Of a stretch of DNA of 64,000 nt, positions 45,900 through 58,400 are shown piece by piece. Every line of letters begins with the position of its first letter. The first letter of the stretch is position 1. The stretch is taken from contig CM046835.1 of the NCBI GenBank assembly GCA_025618425.1, positions 13,837,700 through 13,901,699 of the forward strand. The letters are read 5' to 3'. Position numbers and translations under genes: made by a program. The notes under the pieces were generated by a model. It was not told the DNA's origin, searched no databases, and saw nothing but the letters and a program-made list of their open reading frames with translations. The stretch is from Heliocidaris tuberculata. Lineage: Eukaryota; Echinodermata; Echinoidea; Camarodonta; Echinometridae.

Positions 45900-48800
45900 A
45901 ACTACTATCATCATCACTATACCACTATACTACAGGTAATATCGTCAACATCACTATTTTCACGATACGCGTTGCTTCACATCCCGTAATCTGTTTAATT
46001 TGTTAATTAAGATGTATTTTTAATCTACCCTAGTAAATTGTAACCTATTTTCCTGTTTCAACCCCACAACTCTATCAAAAATAGTTTATCTTTGCAGCAT
46101 CTATTCACATTATATATTGTTTATTCAATAATACCTTGTCAACATTGTATGTATCTCTTTTTTTAGCTCTCCATTTTCAAGTCCTCTATAACACCTTATA
46201 GTTCCCTTTCGTTCCGGACGCACGCGAGTTTGGTAGCAGCTGGTATACAGCAGATTGGTGGCGAGCCGGCACAGCATCAAGTAAACTTCGTTAACTTGGC
46301 TTATCTTCCCTTCACTCAGTACATGAGCTGGCATAGTAAAGGGATAAATAAACATACCGAAAGATCCCTTGTATTTGTTTTTGTCGGTGTTAAGTTTCCC
46401 CTATCGCCTGTTGTCTCAACATGGGATGAGTTCTGATTCCTTGTATTATAGACTCCCGAGACAAGAGCAGCGGGAGAGACAGGAGATTGCGTGCTGGAAA
46501 TACGATACACGTCTCAATCCACAGAACACAGAAAAGAAAAAAAAATATATGAGAACGACGATTGACATTTGTATATTTTCCCTTATACATTATGTGTATT
46601 TTCCTTCGATTTTTGATGTTTTCAAAGAGGTCGGTTCCGTTCTTCCCTCCCTTGTCGCTCCTTATTAGTCGGGTTGAAAAGTTTGACATAGTTTGAAAAG
46701 GCAGTTTGACGCAGTAGAGGACATTGCGTATACTACCTTAACATTTTTAGCCTGATGAATATGATGGCATTGTCTGTTTATCTCATTTGAGCGTTTATTT
46801 TGTGCTAGAAAAAAAAAATGTATAGAAACTAGTACTGTAATATGTTGATGTGGTAATCGAATGTCAACATTTTTTTTTTTAATGAATGAAGCCTATAACT
46901 ACATGGATATCTTTAATATACATGTACATATTTGTAGAACTGAGAATTAAACAATGAATCTACTTCTTTCATGTTCACGTCTTTATGGAAAAGTCACAAA
47001 CTAGTTTGTTTTTTCCTCGACCGTAACCTCTTCTTACCTCTTGTCGCATTTTGCGTCATGGATACCACAAGGATTAAATCGCATTTTCTCAATCTCGCTC
47101 TTGTAGAAACCTTAATGTACGTAATCCCGCCGTTGTTGTTGATAGTCCACTCATCACACTAACCAGCCCGTATAAACACCCCTAATGATCGTTTGTCGCA
47201 CGCAATTGGCGAAAACTCTCTCCACATCCCCAATCTACTACCAAACAGGGGGTTGGAGTGAAACTCATTTTTACTAGTCACTGGAGAAGAACCATCGGCG
47301 AATAAAGTTGAGTGGCAGCAGATAGTGCGACAGAACAATGTATTTCTAATCTTCATCTAACTCTCCTCCTTAAGTTGTCATTCTTTCTTCATCATTTTTC
47401 GCTTGTTAAGAGGACAAGAGTGTACAGCTTTCCTGATAAGAATTCCAATTAATTATCATGTTTAAAATCTATTGTAAAGGTGTTGTTTTAACAACTTGTT
47501 TACCATAGATATTGACGACTGATACTGCAGTTGCGCTGTCTTTATAGAGATAACATGCCATACTCACACATTGAAGGAAAGATACAAACGTTAAAAACCT
47601 TCAAATTCAACATCTTTTTAAAAGTCTCTCTCCCATGCAATTCGAAATTGTACCAATAACTTTGTACTCAAGAAAAGGATTCTTGGAATCTCCGTCGTTC
47701 ATCATGACTTTGAAGAAGATTTTTCGATCGCCAAGATACGGCATAAATTTATTGGGTCAATTACTTATTCAGAGATTAAGAGGGTGGAGCTAGAAATCGG
47801 TAGATTGGCTTCGTATATCAAACCAGTCTGTACTTAATACCCCGCAATGATCGAAGTATTGCTCTTGGCCTGGCAATCTGAGGCAGATTTAAGATGCCGA
47901 GGAGGTAAATCTAAAAGGCTTACACTGATTCAAGGGCAACATTACCCAAGGCATAGATGAGACTTCGACTCACACCGGAACTGGTCAAGATAATACCATG
48001 CATAAGCTTGGACACTTTAGTGTAACATGAAGCCTGTAAAATAGATGGTATCTCTAATGTCCTACAAATTGAACTAATGAAAAGTTGTATAGTTTTGTTG
48101 CTCTTTGCTGTTGCTTCTTCTTGAACTTGGTTCGCTTATAGCGTGCTTTAAGGAATTCATATACCAGTGAGTGTTACCTGCAATCAAATACTCGTTCCCC
48201 TGCATTCCGAAGAAAATAAACATCACTCATTATGTGGTTGATATTGGGAATTGGCTGAAGTAGCTCTCCAGAACCTTGATGTCGTCGTGCCATTTTCCTT
48301 GTGGTATTGTGGCATTGCGGCGTTTCCATTTGCAAGTAAAAACTGATTCGAGAAACTTTTGATGCGACAAGAAGTTTATAGTGCCAGCGTCACGGCCGCA
48401 GGGGGTTGCTTGTAAATGATGTTTTGCGGGAATAATCAATCCTAGAGATTTTCAGAGATTTAATGTAGAATACTTTTTCACTGAGCTTGCGGGGAAATTG
48501 TTTCAAATCAGCAGAGACATTTTTAAAATCAACTCCATTTCTTCATTAACATCAAGAAGAAAAGTATTCCTATGAGAGAAAGATTACCAGTACAGTGCTT
48601 TTATTTATGTACATCTAATCATAAAATATAAATGTAAAAATGATCTGCACATGATATCATCCTACACGTTACTGTTGTAAAGAAACAGTAGGATCAATGT
48701 ATACTCTTATCTACGTTGCAATATGCCAGTGCCAGTACAATATATTAATGTTATCTAAAAGAAAAGGGGGAAAATGGAGAATTCATTTTTTTTAAGTATA

Positions 48801-49440
48801 AGAATAACGTTTCAGAAGTTGAAAGATTAGATTAATACGACTTTCGATTGAATTACATACACTTATGTTAGGTCGAAATAATCTAATACATGCGAGTTCA
48901 AGTAATACAGTATATTGTAAAAAGCAAGCAAGGAAAAATACTCGAACATTACATTGTTTACTTTTCTCCAACGTCAAGCATGTCTACATACTAATTTTGT
49001 TGAAAATTCGGAGGGGGTGTCTCAATTTGCCAGATAACTGAAGAACATTAAATCATACTGAAATCAGATAGGCGTAAACAGTAAGGGCCTTTATGTAACA
49101 TTGCCTCTTCAAATTGATTGGATATGGCGAAAAGGCATGAATCATTATTGTGTCGAGGCAATAATGTCAAAGTTACGCCGTAAATATCCCCAGTGGGTTC
49201 AAATATCCACAGCCATTACCTACCCGGCACAAGTAGAAAGTTACTCTAAGGTGATGCTGTCGGGGGAAAACGATAAAAACCTAAGTCACACCGCCAATCC
49301 GACTCCACACTGACTTCAAACCGATCGATTCCTTTCCATTGAGGTAATGTGATTTTGTTTCGGTCTGTTGTCGGTCTGTTGTCGGTCTCACCGGTATGAC
49401 TGGGGTGTTAGCCTAGGTCGGTGACAGAGAGGGGGTGATG
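45900..49440. other. Gene-poor stretch
   Basis: No gene was recognised. Several non-repetitive, less AT-rich patches (about 46180-46360, 48230-48440, 49090-49400) contain short frames without motifs. An 11-bp tandem repeat (CGGTCTGTTGT, about 2.5 copies) lies at about 49360-49390. Confidence 0.45.
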
Positions 49441-49452
49441 GTACGGGGTAAC

Positions 49453-49571
49453 CTCGCTAGTCATAAGGACCGCTATTCATAAGGACCGCTTATTCTTAAG
49501 GACTGCTATCCATAACGCGTGACTAAATGAATAGCGGTTTTGTACGAATAGCGGTCCTTCTGAATAGCGAG
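49453..49571. mobile_element. Fold-back element, first of two tandem units
   Basis: The left arm begins CTCGCTAGTCATAAGGACCG and the reverse complement of the right end begins CTCGCTATTCAGAAGGACCG. The arms consist of a repeated CGCTATTCATAAGGAC word. The centre carries TCCATAACGCGTGACTAAAT. The whole 119 bp can fold into a hairpin. It has the form of a small MITE with no coding capacity. Confidence 0.8.
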
Positions 49572-49590
49572 CAAACCATAGACAAATTTC

Positions 49591-49717
49591 CTCGCTATTC
49601 ATAAGGACATCCATTCATAAGGACCACTTTTCATAACTACTCATAAGGACCGCTGTTCATAACGCGTGTTAAATGAATAGCGGTTTTCTATGAATAGCGG
49701 TTCTTAAGAATAGCGAG
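49591..49717. mobile_element. Fold-back element, second tandem unit
   Basis: A second copy in the same orientation, 138 bp after the first. It begins CTCGCTATTCATAAGGAC, carries the same central CATAACGCGTGTTAAAT block and ends AAGAATAGCGAG. It differs from the first copy by substitutions and small indels, so the duplication is not recent. Confidence 0.8.
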
Positions 49718-49831
49718 CGGAACCGGATGGTACAGTTTTAGAAGCTGCATGCGCGTTAAAGGTACTACTAACAACATTTTCATTTTTTCCTCTTTGCCAC
49801 CCTCTTTTAGTTCATTAAAAAATAAAACAGT

Positions 49832-50100
49832 TTCAGCTTCAGTTTCAGTTTCAATTTATTGTTTCATATTTCATATGTGGTACATATAATGTAAATAGTA
49901 GAACATACAAGATAAATGGTACAAACGAACATGAAATCTATTGTCAGAGAAAATAAAAGAAGGTAAGTACCTCGTATCTTTTTCATGCAGTGTTAAATGA
50001 GAAGACCAGGCAAAAACTAAAGAAAAGTGAAATATGGAGGAGCCTAAGGAGAAGCTACGCTTGTGAATTATAAGCTCCAAAGAGTAGCAAAATGTATAAG
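49832..50100 (-). mobile_element. Probable retroposon 3' end, minus strand
   Basis: The plus strand starts with TTCAGCTTCAGTTTCAGTTT and an ATTTATTG-type stretch, i.e. on the minus strand a tandem GAAACT tail following AATAAA-like sequence. The interior shares a GGAG...CC...AAGCTACGCTTGTGA block with the antisense LINE end at 33720-33765. No coding part was recognised. Confidence 0.4.
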
Positions 50101-50544
50101 CCTTAAAAATAGTGGAAATGAAACAGATAAAGGAAACACAAAAGTGTCTTGATAACCACGATATCTGTTTTTATTTTGGAACATAATTTCCGGCGTGGCC
50201 ACACGCAAAATAATGTCCCATTACTTTTGATTATTTCGTTTTAATTTTTCTTCTACCTTCGTAATCCCAATGATCTTCCTCATGTTGAGATATAATGTAA
50301 CGGCAGGTATTGTTGGTCTAAGGATAAGCACAAGCTCGACATTTCTAAGGCTTCGTTTCATTTCCTGTTACTGTTTCGAAAGCACTAACAATTTGCGAGC
50401 TCGCCAACGATAAGGATACAGAATGCACTCTTGTTTTTGATATATCTGAATTGATTTGTAGAGAAATCATTTCCGCAGTGAGTGGGAGGAAATATTACTT
50501 GTAAGAAATCCAAAAGAGAAAGAACAAAGCAAAGAACACAGAGG

Positions 50545-50583
50545 GATAGACAGAGAGAGAGAGAGGGGGGGGGGGGGGGGGGA
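50545..50583. repeat. (GA)n microsatellite followed by a G-run
   Basis: GA repeats lead into an uninterrupted G-run at about 50566-50581. Confidence 0.95.
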
Positions 50584-51261
50584 GAATGATGGAGCAAAGA
50601 CAAAATAATTCAGATAATGCAAGAAAAGCAAAAGTACGCTTCGCACGCCAATGAATAAGCCGGTTCACAATTAGTACATGATACAAATGACCTTGAAATG
50701 ACCCCTATTTGTACGCGCACACGCATCTGTTTTGGTGTATGACATGTAAAATCATACTGGAGCGCGCATCATGCAGCGCACACTATGAACGCGTATAAAG
50801 GTCAATTGTATTCGGTATAAATGACCTTTATCTGCACATGCGCAAATTGTAACTACGAACTGGCTTATTTGGGAAATGGAATGAAGTGAGATGAAGCACT
50901 ACGTAAAAGTGTTTTTAAAAGAATTGCCCCTTTCTCAATTTATTCATAGCACTAATTCGAAATATTTTTTTTTTCTAAGGAGAAAAAGACAAATTTAATT
51001 GGACAATTTTTTTTTATTATTTAAGTTCTTGTTATATGAAATTGAAGTCGAACATTAAATAGAGAATTGAAGACGGATTGACCTTTAACCTGTAATGGGT
51101 TTTCAACAGTGAACTAGCAAAAGCCTTATCGAAGTATATTATAACACAATGTTTCACAGGTAAATGTAGGAGCGAATTCAAACTCCATTTCGTTTCAATC
51201 TGGTAAGATGATGTGAAAGTTCTCCTGAACGTCGATTCTGATCTCATTCATCCAAAGGGAT

Positions 51262-51405
51262 GGGAGAGGAGAGGAGAGAGAGAGAGAGAGAGAGAAGAGA
51301 TAGATTGAAAGAGACAGACAGATGGAGGAAGAGAGAAGAAGAATAGAAAGAGCGAGAGAGGGAGAGAGAGAGAGAGAGAGAGAGAGAAGGGAAAGAGAGG
51401 GAAAA
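51262..51405. repeat. GA-rich microsatellite block
   Basis: (GA)n runs at about 51270-51295 and 51356-51388 with diverged GA-rich sequence between. The minus frame here is repeat translation. Confidence 0.93.
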
Positions 51406-52447
51406 AATGAATGAAGGAAGAGTGGAGACGGAAGGTTGAAGGTAATCAATTTGCCGGAGTTATTACCCTTATGTGGGGTTACTCCCTGACTGATAACGAC
51501 AGACTAGGAAAGGTACGTTGTATTATAGGCGCGGAGTTCCGAACATTGGGGTGAGAAATCAAACTTGCTTCTTGCATTACGACGGTCTTGTCACACAAGT
51601 TTACCAAGCACTTCACTCCCTATTGCAGTACGTAATGAAATAATTCAAATCAGCTACCCGCTATCCGATAAACAGCTGAGGAAGTGAGATGAACAAGAGA
51701 GCAAGGGAACGCGTGAAGAGGGAAGGAGGCGAAGGCGCGGGGAGAGACAAATGTGAACTAGTCTAATTCCATGGCAATTTGGAGGTGATTCGTTTTCGAA
51801 TTTAGGCGGTTAGCCTGTTGAACATGTCACCTAGGATTAAGAACACTGAGTATCTTCCAAGCTCGTCTGCCAATCTCTCTTCCTTCTCCCCGCCTTTTTT
51901 TTAAATTCTTACTATGTCCATCTCCGGCTAGCTTCCAGCGGGTTGATATGGACGGACAGACTGCCATACTGGCTTGAAAGCAGACCCATGTCCGTATTGA
52001 TCACCTACGAAGCACTATGTGATATACAGTTTCGTTACGATGTAAGACAGACGGTATGGCCACCCTTCACACGTGTTGTTTATGCTACTTTATCTCTTTT
52101 ACCCATAGTTAAAAAGTAACCAAAGAAAGGATAAACCACACAAGTGGTTTTTGATGAATCTATTAAGAAGATAAATGAGGGCTAAGACAGTTGCCCTCAA
52201 TCTACCGTTGATTCGATTTCCCGTGTTATCCTGAAGTGGCTTTCCTTTGGACACTGTTAATATTGTGAGACGGTTGCCAAGATTCGAGAAATTGGAAGGG
52301 AGGGAAAATCCAATTATCGACGATTAATTGCTGTAACAAAATCAGAAATGTCATCTTCATTACCAATGCTGTTTTTTAAAGAGTCTATTACAGGTATAGG
52401 AGACCTATACATTCATGGTAAAGAGAATTTCTAGACATGACTACATG

Positions 52448-53333
52448 TGCGTCCCAGAAAAAAAGTTAACAGTTGAAAAAAGTCTATCCAATTTAAGGTT
52501 TCAAAATAATTTATAGAAATTTTCATACCTGTGGATAGCTTAGGGTCTCTTCTATCAAATGACACCAAAATGAAAAGGCTTAGAATTTCCCGTATTCTGG
52601 TCAATAAATAGCGATTTATGAAATAACAGACTTTGTTCTCTGTATATCCTTACAGTTCCCATCAACATCTTATGCTTGAGTGAGCAATTAACTACTTTGT
52701 TGAGTGTTTCAAAATGTTACTTTTGGTGAGTCTTTGCATTTCACCTGGTTTGCTCACTCAACCACTAATTTGTGATGGGATATATCAGGACATACAGTTA
52801 ACAAAGTCTGTTCTTTCATAAATTGTTTTTTTAATGATCATAATATGACATTTCTAAGTCTCTTCACGACTCTCAACGTTGCTGATACCAGCCAGAACAT
52901 AAACAAACATTTGTCAATTATGGATTTTGCACCCTTTCACAAAAGGGGTTTTAGCTCACTCAAGCGTAAAATATTGTGAGATATTTTGGTATCATTTGAT
53001 AGAAGAGACCCTAAGCTTTCCACAGGTATGAACATTTTCTGAAAATATTTTGAAATATTAAATCTGGGAGACTTTTTTCAACTGTCAGTTTTAAACTGTT
53101 CTCAATTTCGTTGATACCAGCCAAAACAAATACCAGTTCTTGTCAAGTATGAATTTTGCACCCTTTCATAAAAGTGGTTTTTGATCACCCAAGCGTAATA
53201 ACTAGTCAGAATTTCGTTGGCTTTTTATTGCATAGGAGAGACCCTAAGCTATCAACATAATAATTTATGGAAAATATTCTGAAGTATTTATTTGGGGAGA
53301 CTTTTTCCAACTGTTAACTTTTCGGGGGATACA
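52448..53333. mobile_element. Large fold-back element with a 229-bp tandem duplication of its right arm
   Basis: The left arm starts around GCGTCCCAGAAAAAAAGTTA, then ACAGTTGAAAAAAGTCT. The reverse complement of the right end is GTATCCCCCGAAAAGTTAAC then AGTTGGAAAAAGTCT. Further in, GGATAGCTTAGGGTCTCTTC and TATCAAATGA-ACC recur inverted (52530-52570 against 52985-53025). A second inverted pair is ACAGACTTTGTT...ATCCC(A)TCA with TTGAGTGAGCAA (about 52625-52690 against 52735-52815). The right arm is present twice in tandem: GATACCAGCC(A) starts near 52883 and 53112, 229 bp apart, each followed by TTTGCACCCTTTCA, then GAGACCCTAAGCT, then an ACTTTTTTCAACTGT-type end. No coding capacity and no clear target duplication. 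Confidence 0.75.
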
Positions 53334-53372
53334 CTGTAAAAGCGCATCTTCCATTTTACAGGAACTTTGTCC

Positions 53373-53525
53373 GATTTTTTTTTTTTTTTTTTTTTTGCGT
53401 GAATTCTATTATTTTTAGTACTTTGTTATTGACTGAATATACATTATGCAGATCTTGTAACGAGAAGATTTCCCATTTTTAAACTGTCAATCATCATGAT
53501 CACGGGGGGGGGGGGGGGGGGAGAG
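53373..53525. repeat. T-run and G-run
   Basis: A T-run at about 53376-53396 and a G-run at about 53504-53521, in AT-rich spacer. Confidence 0.95.
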
Positions 53526-54121
53526 AAAGGTTGGAGGAGTGAGATTATTTTGGAAATACATTCCAAAGATGTTGGGCTCATTTCTTTGCTTTTCATTAAT
53601 TTCATCTCGGTAGTCTCAGCGTTGATTGTATTTTTTGTTGATTCAAATATCCTTGTAGGACATAGCTGACGCTTTAGCGTATAAAACCAACTGTCCTCGT
53701 CCTATTTCGTTGGTTAGCTGTTTTAAAGGCGGTGATATGGTGAACCGTTAAATTGCCAAAACAGCGGCAAAGAGGAACCTCTTGCAAAGCCGCGAAAACA
53801 AACTACAAAATAAAGGAACTTAGTGTCTTTCTATAAACGGAAACATTCATTTGCCCTTCGGCAGTAACGTCTTCAAAGACGATACACATTTCACTTGTCC
53901 CAATTAAAATCTGAAATTTTCTTCACGTGTTCAGTGGTTCCTTACAAAGCTGAGACGATGTGTAAAGTGCTGAGTGAAAAATAACTGTTTATGTTTTTCA
54001 ATATTTTCAACAATTTGAACACTTTGTAACTGACTTTTGCCTTTCCTTCAGGCTATAGTTTTTTGTCTAATTACAGTCTTACCGCAGTAAACCATTTATG
54101 CCAAATGCGGAAATGATCTAA

Positions 54122-54502
54122 TTATCAAGGGGGAATGTACCGAGTGATTTGCACAAATTTGTATCTTCTTCTTTATTCCATCAACACTTGGAAAGGGCTA
54201 AGCCAACGGGCTTCACGAAATTATACCCGTGCAGGAATTTTAATTTAAATATTCCACAAGAGTCAACATCGGATAATGTTACATGGGACCGATTCCGGAT
54301 ATCGCAATCCATTTTCGCAGCGTTGATGGGTTCCGTTTTATGTTATCTGACAATGATGACCATAATCAATTATCGTAATGTTGTGGCAGCGAAGCGCAAC
54401 GCTAATGCGCGCGTTTTGGAACTGGGCAAAATCATTACGGCGGGCAGCAGTGGAAAGTGTAAAATAGGACGACTGCGTGTTTATACACAAAACATGACAT
54501 AA
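54122..54502 (+). other. Unassigned open frame with one hydrophobic helix
   Basis: Open from after a stop at 54119-54121 to the TAA at 54500-54502. It contains a single hydrophobic segment (SIFAALMGSVLCYLTMMTII) followed by a basic stretch. The helix recalls the last transmembrane segment of gustatory-receptor-like proteins (G-x(3)-TY-x-hydrophobic), but the TYhhhhhQF signature is not present. There is no in-frame ATG near the start and no good splice acceptor just upstream. Probably chance or a pseudogene exon. Confidence 0.15.
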
Positions 54503-55376
54503 ACTGTCGCCTGTTGGATGTAAACACTGAGAGTATAGGATCATCTAGATCGTAGAGATCAGGTGACACCGGGTACAAAATTGGACAAAGTTCCTATTCA
54601 AGTGAAAAGGGTATCGAGTACTTGAGACTTTCTACGTCGGGTTTTCGGAGAATGAAATTACAAATGTAATAGTATATGTCTAATTCTCGGATCTCAAGCA
54701 ACATCCCCACTACCACTACACACATACAGCCCCCTGAAATTCGCTTTCAAGGTATATATAAAGTTATAACTCTCTGTTGTCTTTAAAACAGCGCTCTTTT
54801 TCTTAGCTAAGTAGGTTCATTTAACATTAAGGATTTTTAGAAGGGTCGATAAGAGGGGAACAACCGTATAGGAATGGAATGAGGATTAAACTTATAAACA
54901 TTGATGTCAGAGAGAGTCTAATTCATTCATTCATTCAAAATAAAAACAGATTCCACTCCTTAGGGCAGATGATTAATGGGTTAAAACGTATCACTGAATG
55001 AAGCAGATTCCAAAGCTTAATTCATCGTCTTTGCCTCCTCAAGAATCTCTGATATTTTCATATTGTTTATTGATGCTCAATTAGAGCCCTTAACGTGACT
55101 GACTTGTATGTCATCGTTCATACCACATCAACATGGCGTTCATGATGCATAATTAGGTTTTATCCTATTACACAGTGAATAAGTGTATATGAGGCCGTGT
55201 TTATACATTGCTGTTTAAGTTCTCTTTACTCGGCATCACCTGTGCCTTGGAGGGGAAGTAACTGAAAAAGCGATTCATCAATGGTTGTACGACAGACACT
55301 CCGGCGACAATTGCTCCGTAAATTGACATCCTACACTAACAGAATTCCTGATTTCAGCCCTGGACCAAACACGCTA

Positions 55377-55470
55377 CCTATACCTAACCCTAACCCTAAA
55401 CCTAAACCTAAACCTAAACTAACCCTTAAACCCAATTGCAACACTAACCCCAACCCTAACACTAACTCTT
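55377..55470. repeat. Interstitial telomere-like tract, degenerate (CCTAAA/CCCTAA)n
   Basis: Hexamers CCTAAC, CCTAAA and CCCTAA recur with interruptions over about 90 bp. The segment GGCGACAATTGCTCCG at about 55303-55318 resembles the terminal repeat of the MITE at 60621-60833, which also has a telomere-like core. This may therefore be a decayed relative of that element. Confidence 0.8.
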
Positions 55471-55594
55471 TTTCTCTTTACGAAATAAAGCCTAATCAAT
55501 GACTCTGGCCCACGGATCCCTATAATAACTGGTTTGGAACTGCATGGTTGTGTATATACCGGGGTTTTCTTCATATCTAATAAAGATCTAGTGG

Positions 55595-55820
55595 ATTGTA
55601 AATGTATATTGGCAGTGGATCTCCGGTGGAAGGGACCATTTTACCATTTTGGGTCCTGTCCGAGGGACGGGGTGTTTTCCACCGTTTCTGAGTATGCGTT
55701 TAGGAATAGAGGAGGGGCGCGTTTACATTCACAGGCTTTATTCATACGCTGGACTGAGTTCGAACATTATTTTGGTTCGACAGGCAGACAGCCGCTCTAC
55801 CGATTGCACCAACTCTCCTT
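55595..55820 (-). mobile_element. tRNA-derived SINE, minus strand
   Basis: On the minus strand GTTGGTGCAATCGGTAGAGC (A-box region, 55811 down to about 55793) and ATGTTCGAACTCAG (B-box, about 55767-55754) form a tRNA-like head. The body contains CCCTCGGACAGGACCC and AAAATGG further along, features I associate with tRNA-SINE bodies of marine deuterostomes. The plus-strand frame 55534-55911 is antisense to it and is not a gene. The end of the body is not sharply defined. Confidence 0.7.
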
Positions 55821-56450
55821 CTCAACGCTATCAGCCGTATATGGACATACATATTTCGAATGTTGTACAAGTCATATAGAATTTTTGTTTTCTTGTTCGG
55901 GGGTCAAATAGTTTCTATGAAAGAAGAGGACTAGATTTTGTCGGATCAGATTGTGATTAATAATGCGTCGAGGCTGATGAGACGGACAATAATTATCTGT
56001 AGACACGTTACGAGTCTTTATACATTGTGGTATCCGTCTCACCAACGCTCATGGATGCCACGTGATCGATATGCATAGTGATACGATAATCTAATTAAAA
56101 ATGAATTAAACTGGATTTTATGTAGGATGGGTGCTAAAGTTACGCCTAGAAGCCAAGTTGGAGTCTTGTGTACAAGGTCATTGTGAATGAGAGAACCTTC
56201 AAAGATGCTCTCAGTCATTCCTAACACAGAACATAAAGAAACTTTAATCCTAACACAGCACAAAACTTATTCGTGACACAGCACATAGCAGAATGTAATT
56301 TCAACATCTCATATATTTTTTTTCTGCTTATGAGTTCAATGTTTTCGTAAATAAAAGTAGGAATCAACTTGATGTACATGGAATATCATTTATTCATTAC
56401 AATTCTACTGATGGTTATAGTTATGATAGTTTAGTGATACTCAAATACCC

Positions 56451-56500
56451 CCCCCCCCCGCGCACACACACAAACACACACACAAACGCACACATAACCT
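56451..56500. repeat. C-run and (CA)n microsatellite
   Basis: A short C-run at about 56449-56459, then CG and imperfect (CA)n to about 56497. The stretch from 56500 to 57740 is AT-rich with no recognised gene. Confidence 0.92.
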
Positions 56501-58019
56501 CTTCCCCCGAAACTCATCAGTTTTCCACAATACAGGTGTTCATTACTTTTGTAAACTTTGTCCAACAAGTGACGCACATTGATATTGAATAAGTAATATC
56601 AACGACTGGATTAGTATTGTGGGGATATAAATAGAAAATTATTTGGAGAACTGAGATTGACGACTCATTACAGATTGCGTCAGAAGGGACTACGAAAACT
56701 CAGGTAACATATTGTCAAAAGAGAATGATAAATGGTTCTACTTTTTGATATCATAGGGAAAATGAAATTCTCTTTTCGTTAGGATTACGGGGAAAAAAAA
56801 ACGATTGCGTTCTATTTCTAACTTTTGCCCTTTATTGTTACTACCATATCTGCAACAAACAAGTTCATGATAAATTACCGAACATTTTCTCATTACTCAA
56901 ATATTACTCCATTTTGTCTAAGCAATCAACAAAAATGATAACAACATTCTTGTTTTTTTTTTGTTGCTATTATTGATTATTTCACCTGTTGTTTAACGTA
57001 GTTTCATAGAACCTGATGTAAAAGTTACAATATGTTAAAACGCCCTTTTATTCTAATGAACGCTGGAGCCATATTTACATATAAATTCACGTCAGTGATT
57101 ATATCAACGTCACGGTGACATGAATATTATTGAAAATGAGGAACGAAAATCACATATATTCTGTAATATTTTTACCATTTTTAAAAATTATTATTCATTG
57201 TGCTATAGAAATATGCATATTAATTAATAATAATAATCATAATATGATGTTAATAAATTCTACATATAGTCATTTGATGTCATGAAGCTCGATTAGCGTT
57301 GCAAAACATGGCAACGGCTCCATGCAGGCTCAGGACTACAATGATTGGAATTCATAATTGATAATGTTATTTTAATAAAATCGTCATTTGATGCTTTCAA
57401 ATATAATAAATATGTAAAATAATTTGATGCCGAAGGACTTGGTAAATATGGATGCCATGCATGTAATGATAAAGAGGCAGGTTCAGTTCTTTCAGGCAGC
57501 CTTGTAAGGACATATCATACCAACATCAAATGTATTGTGAAAATGAAATAAAGTATATGACATAAAGATCATATAGATATTGAAGTTTACTGATATATTA
57601 CCTATATCCCCTCCTCCCTTGTCCACACACCCTGTTTATATTGTTGGAAAGTATTATCATCAGAAAAAATATCAAAATTATTTGCGATGATCAGGCAAAA
57701 GGATAATCATCAAAATGCTGTTACTTAATGTGTGTGTGTTTTTCTCTCTTTCTTTCTTTTGTTTTTGAAACAGATCCTCCTGCTGCCCGTGGGCGAACAA
57801 ATCTCTGTTTCTTGCTTTAATGCGATACTTTACTTCCGTTCCACGATGTACTCCATCTGATATTTCCCCTAGGAACCACTGGACATCTGCAAACTAAGAA
57901 GAATAATTACACAACAGAAACGAAAACCTGATTTTTGTAGAACTCGATTGAACCGTCTCAGATATATTAAAGCTTGTGTTCGATTGTCATCAAATTTCTC
58001 CAGGTTTTGCATCGATCAC

Positions 58020-58400
58020 AGATTTGACGTGCACTCACCCTCTTGACAGTTGTACGAGTTTTCGGACGCGCGAAATGACTGACGTGTGCCCCGAGTTATG
58101 TTGGAAACGAAATCTTGCGTGAGATAGATCGGCTGCGCTTTTCATATACGACGATTGTATATTTGGTGTTTATACAAGAAGCAGAAGTCTGTGTTATTGC
58201 TATTTACTTTCATGGATGAGGAAATCATTGTTTGATATATTTTCGATCGAATAAGCGTGCATAAACAATCTGGATTAATATTAGTGTGTATTTGATGAGT
58301 TTCCGTTAGATGAAATATAAGCGCTGGATCGTAAATTTGAATTTCATTGTGATCGCCAAACTGGCCAGGGAATACTGATCATCTGTTTCGCTTACCAAAG
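58020..58400 (+). other. Possible 5' UTR exon of the receptor gene
   Basis: A non-repetitive stretch ends in CTTACCAAAG followed by a GTAATT donor-like site at 58401. The first coding exon of the receptor (from 61150) is preceded by a clear acceptor at 61069-61070, so an upstream untranslated exon must exist somewhere; this is one candidate. No promoter motif was seen and the left border is unknown. Speculative. Confidence 0.2.

Noticed and set aside
55377..55470. True telomere or chromosome end
   Set aside because: Short, degenerate and followed by more than 8 kb of ordinary sequence, including a host gene.
55534..55911. 125-codon plus-strand frame
   Set aside because: Antisense to a tRNA-derived SINE; no independent coding signal.
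58020..58400. Core promoter of the receptor gene
   Set aside because: No TATA-box, initiator or GC-rich signature was convincing; only a donor-like site was seen, so only a low-confidence UTR exon is listed.
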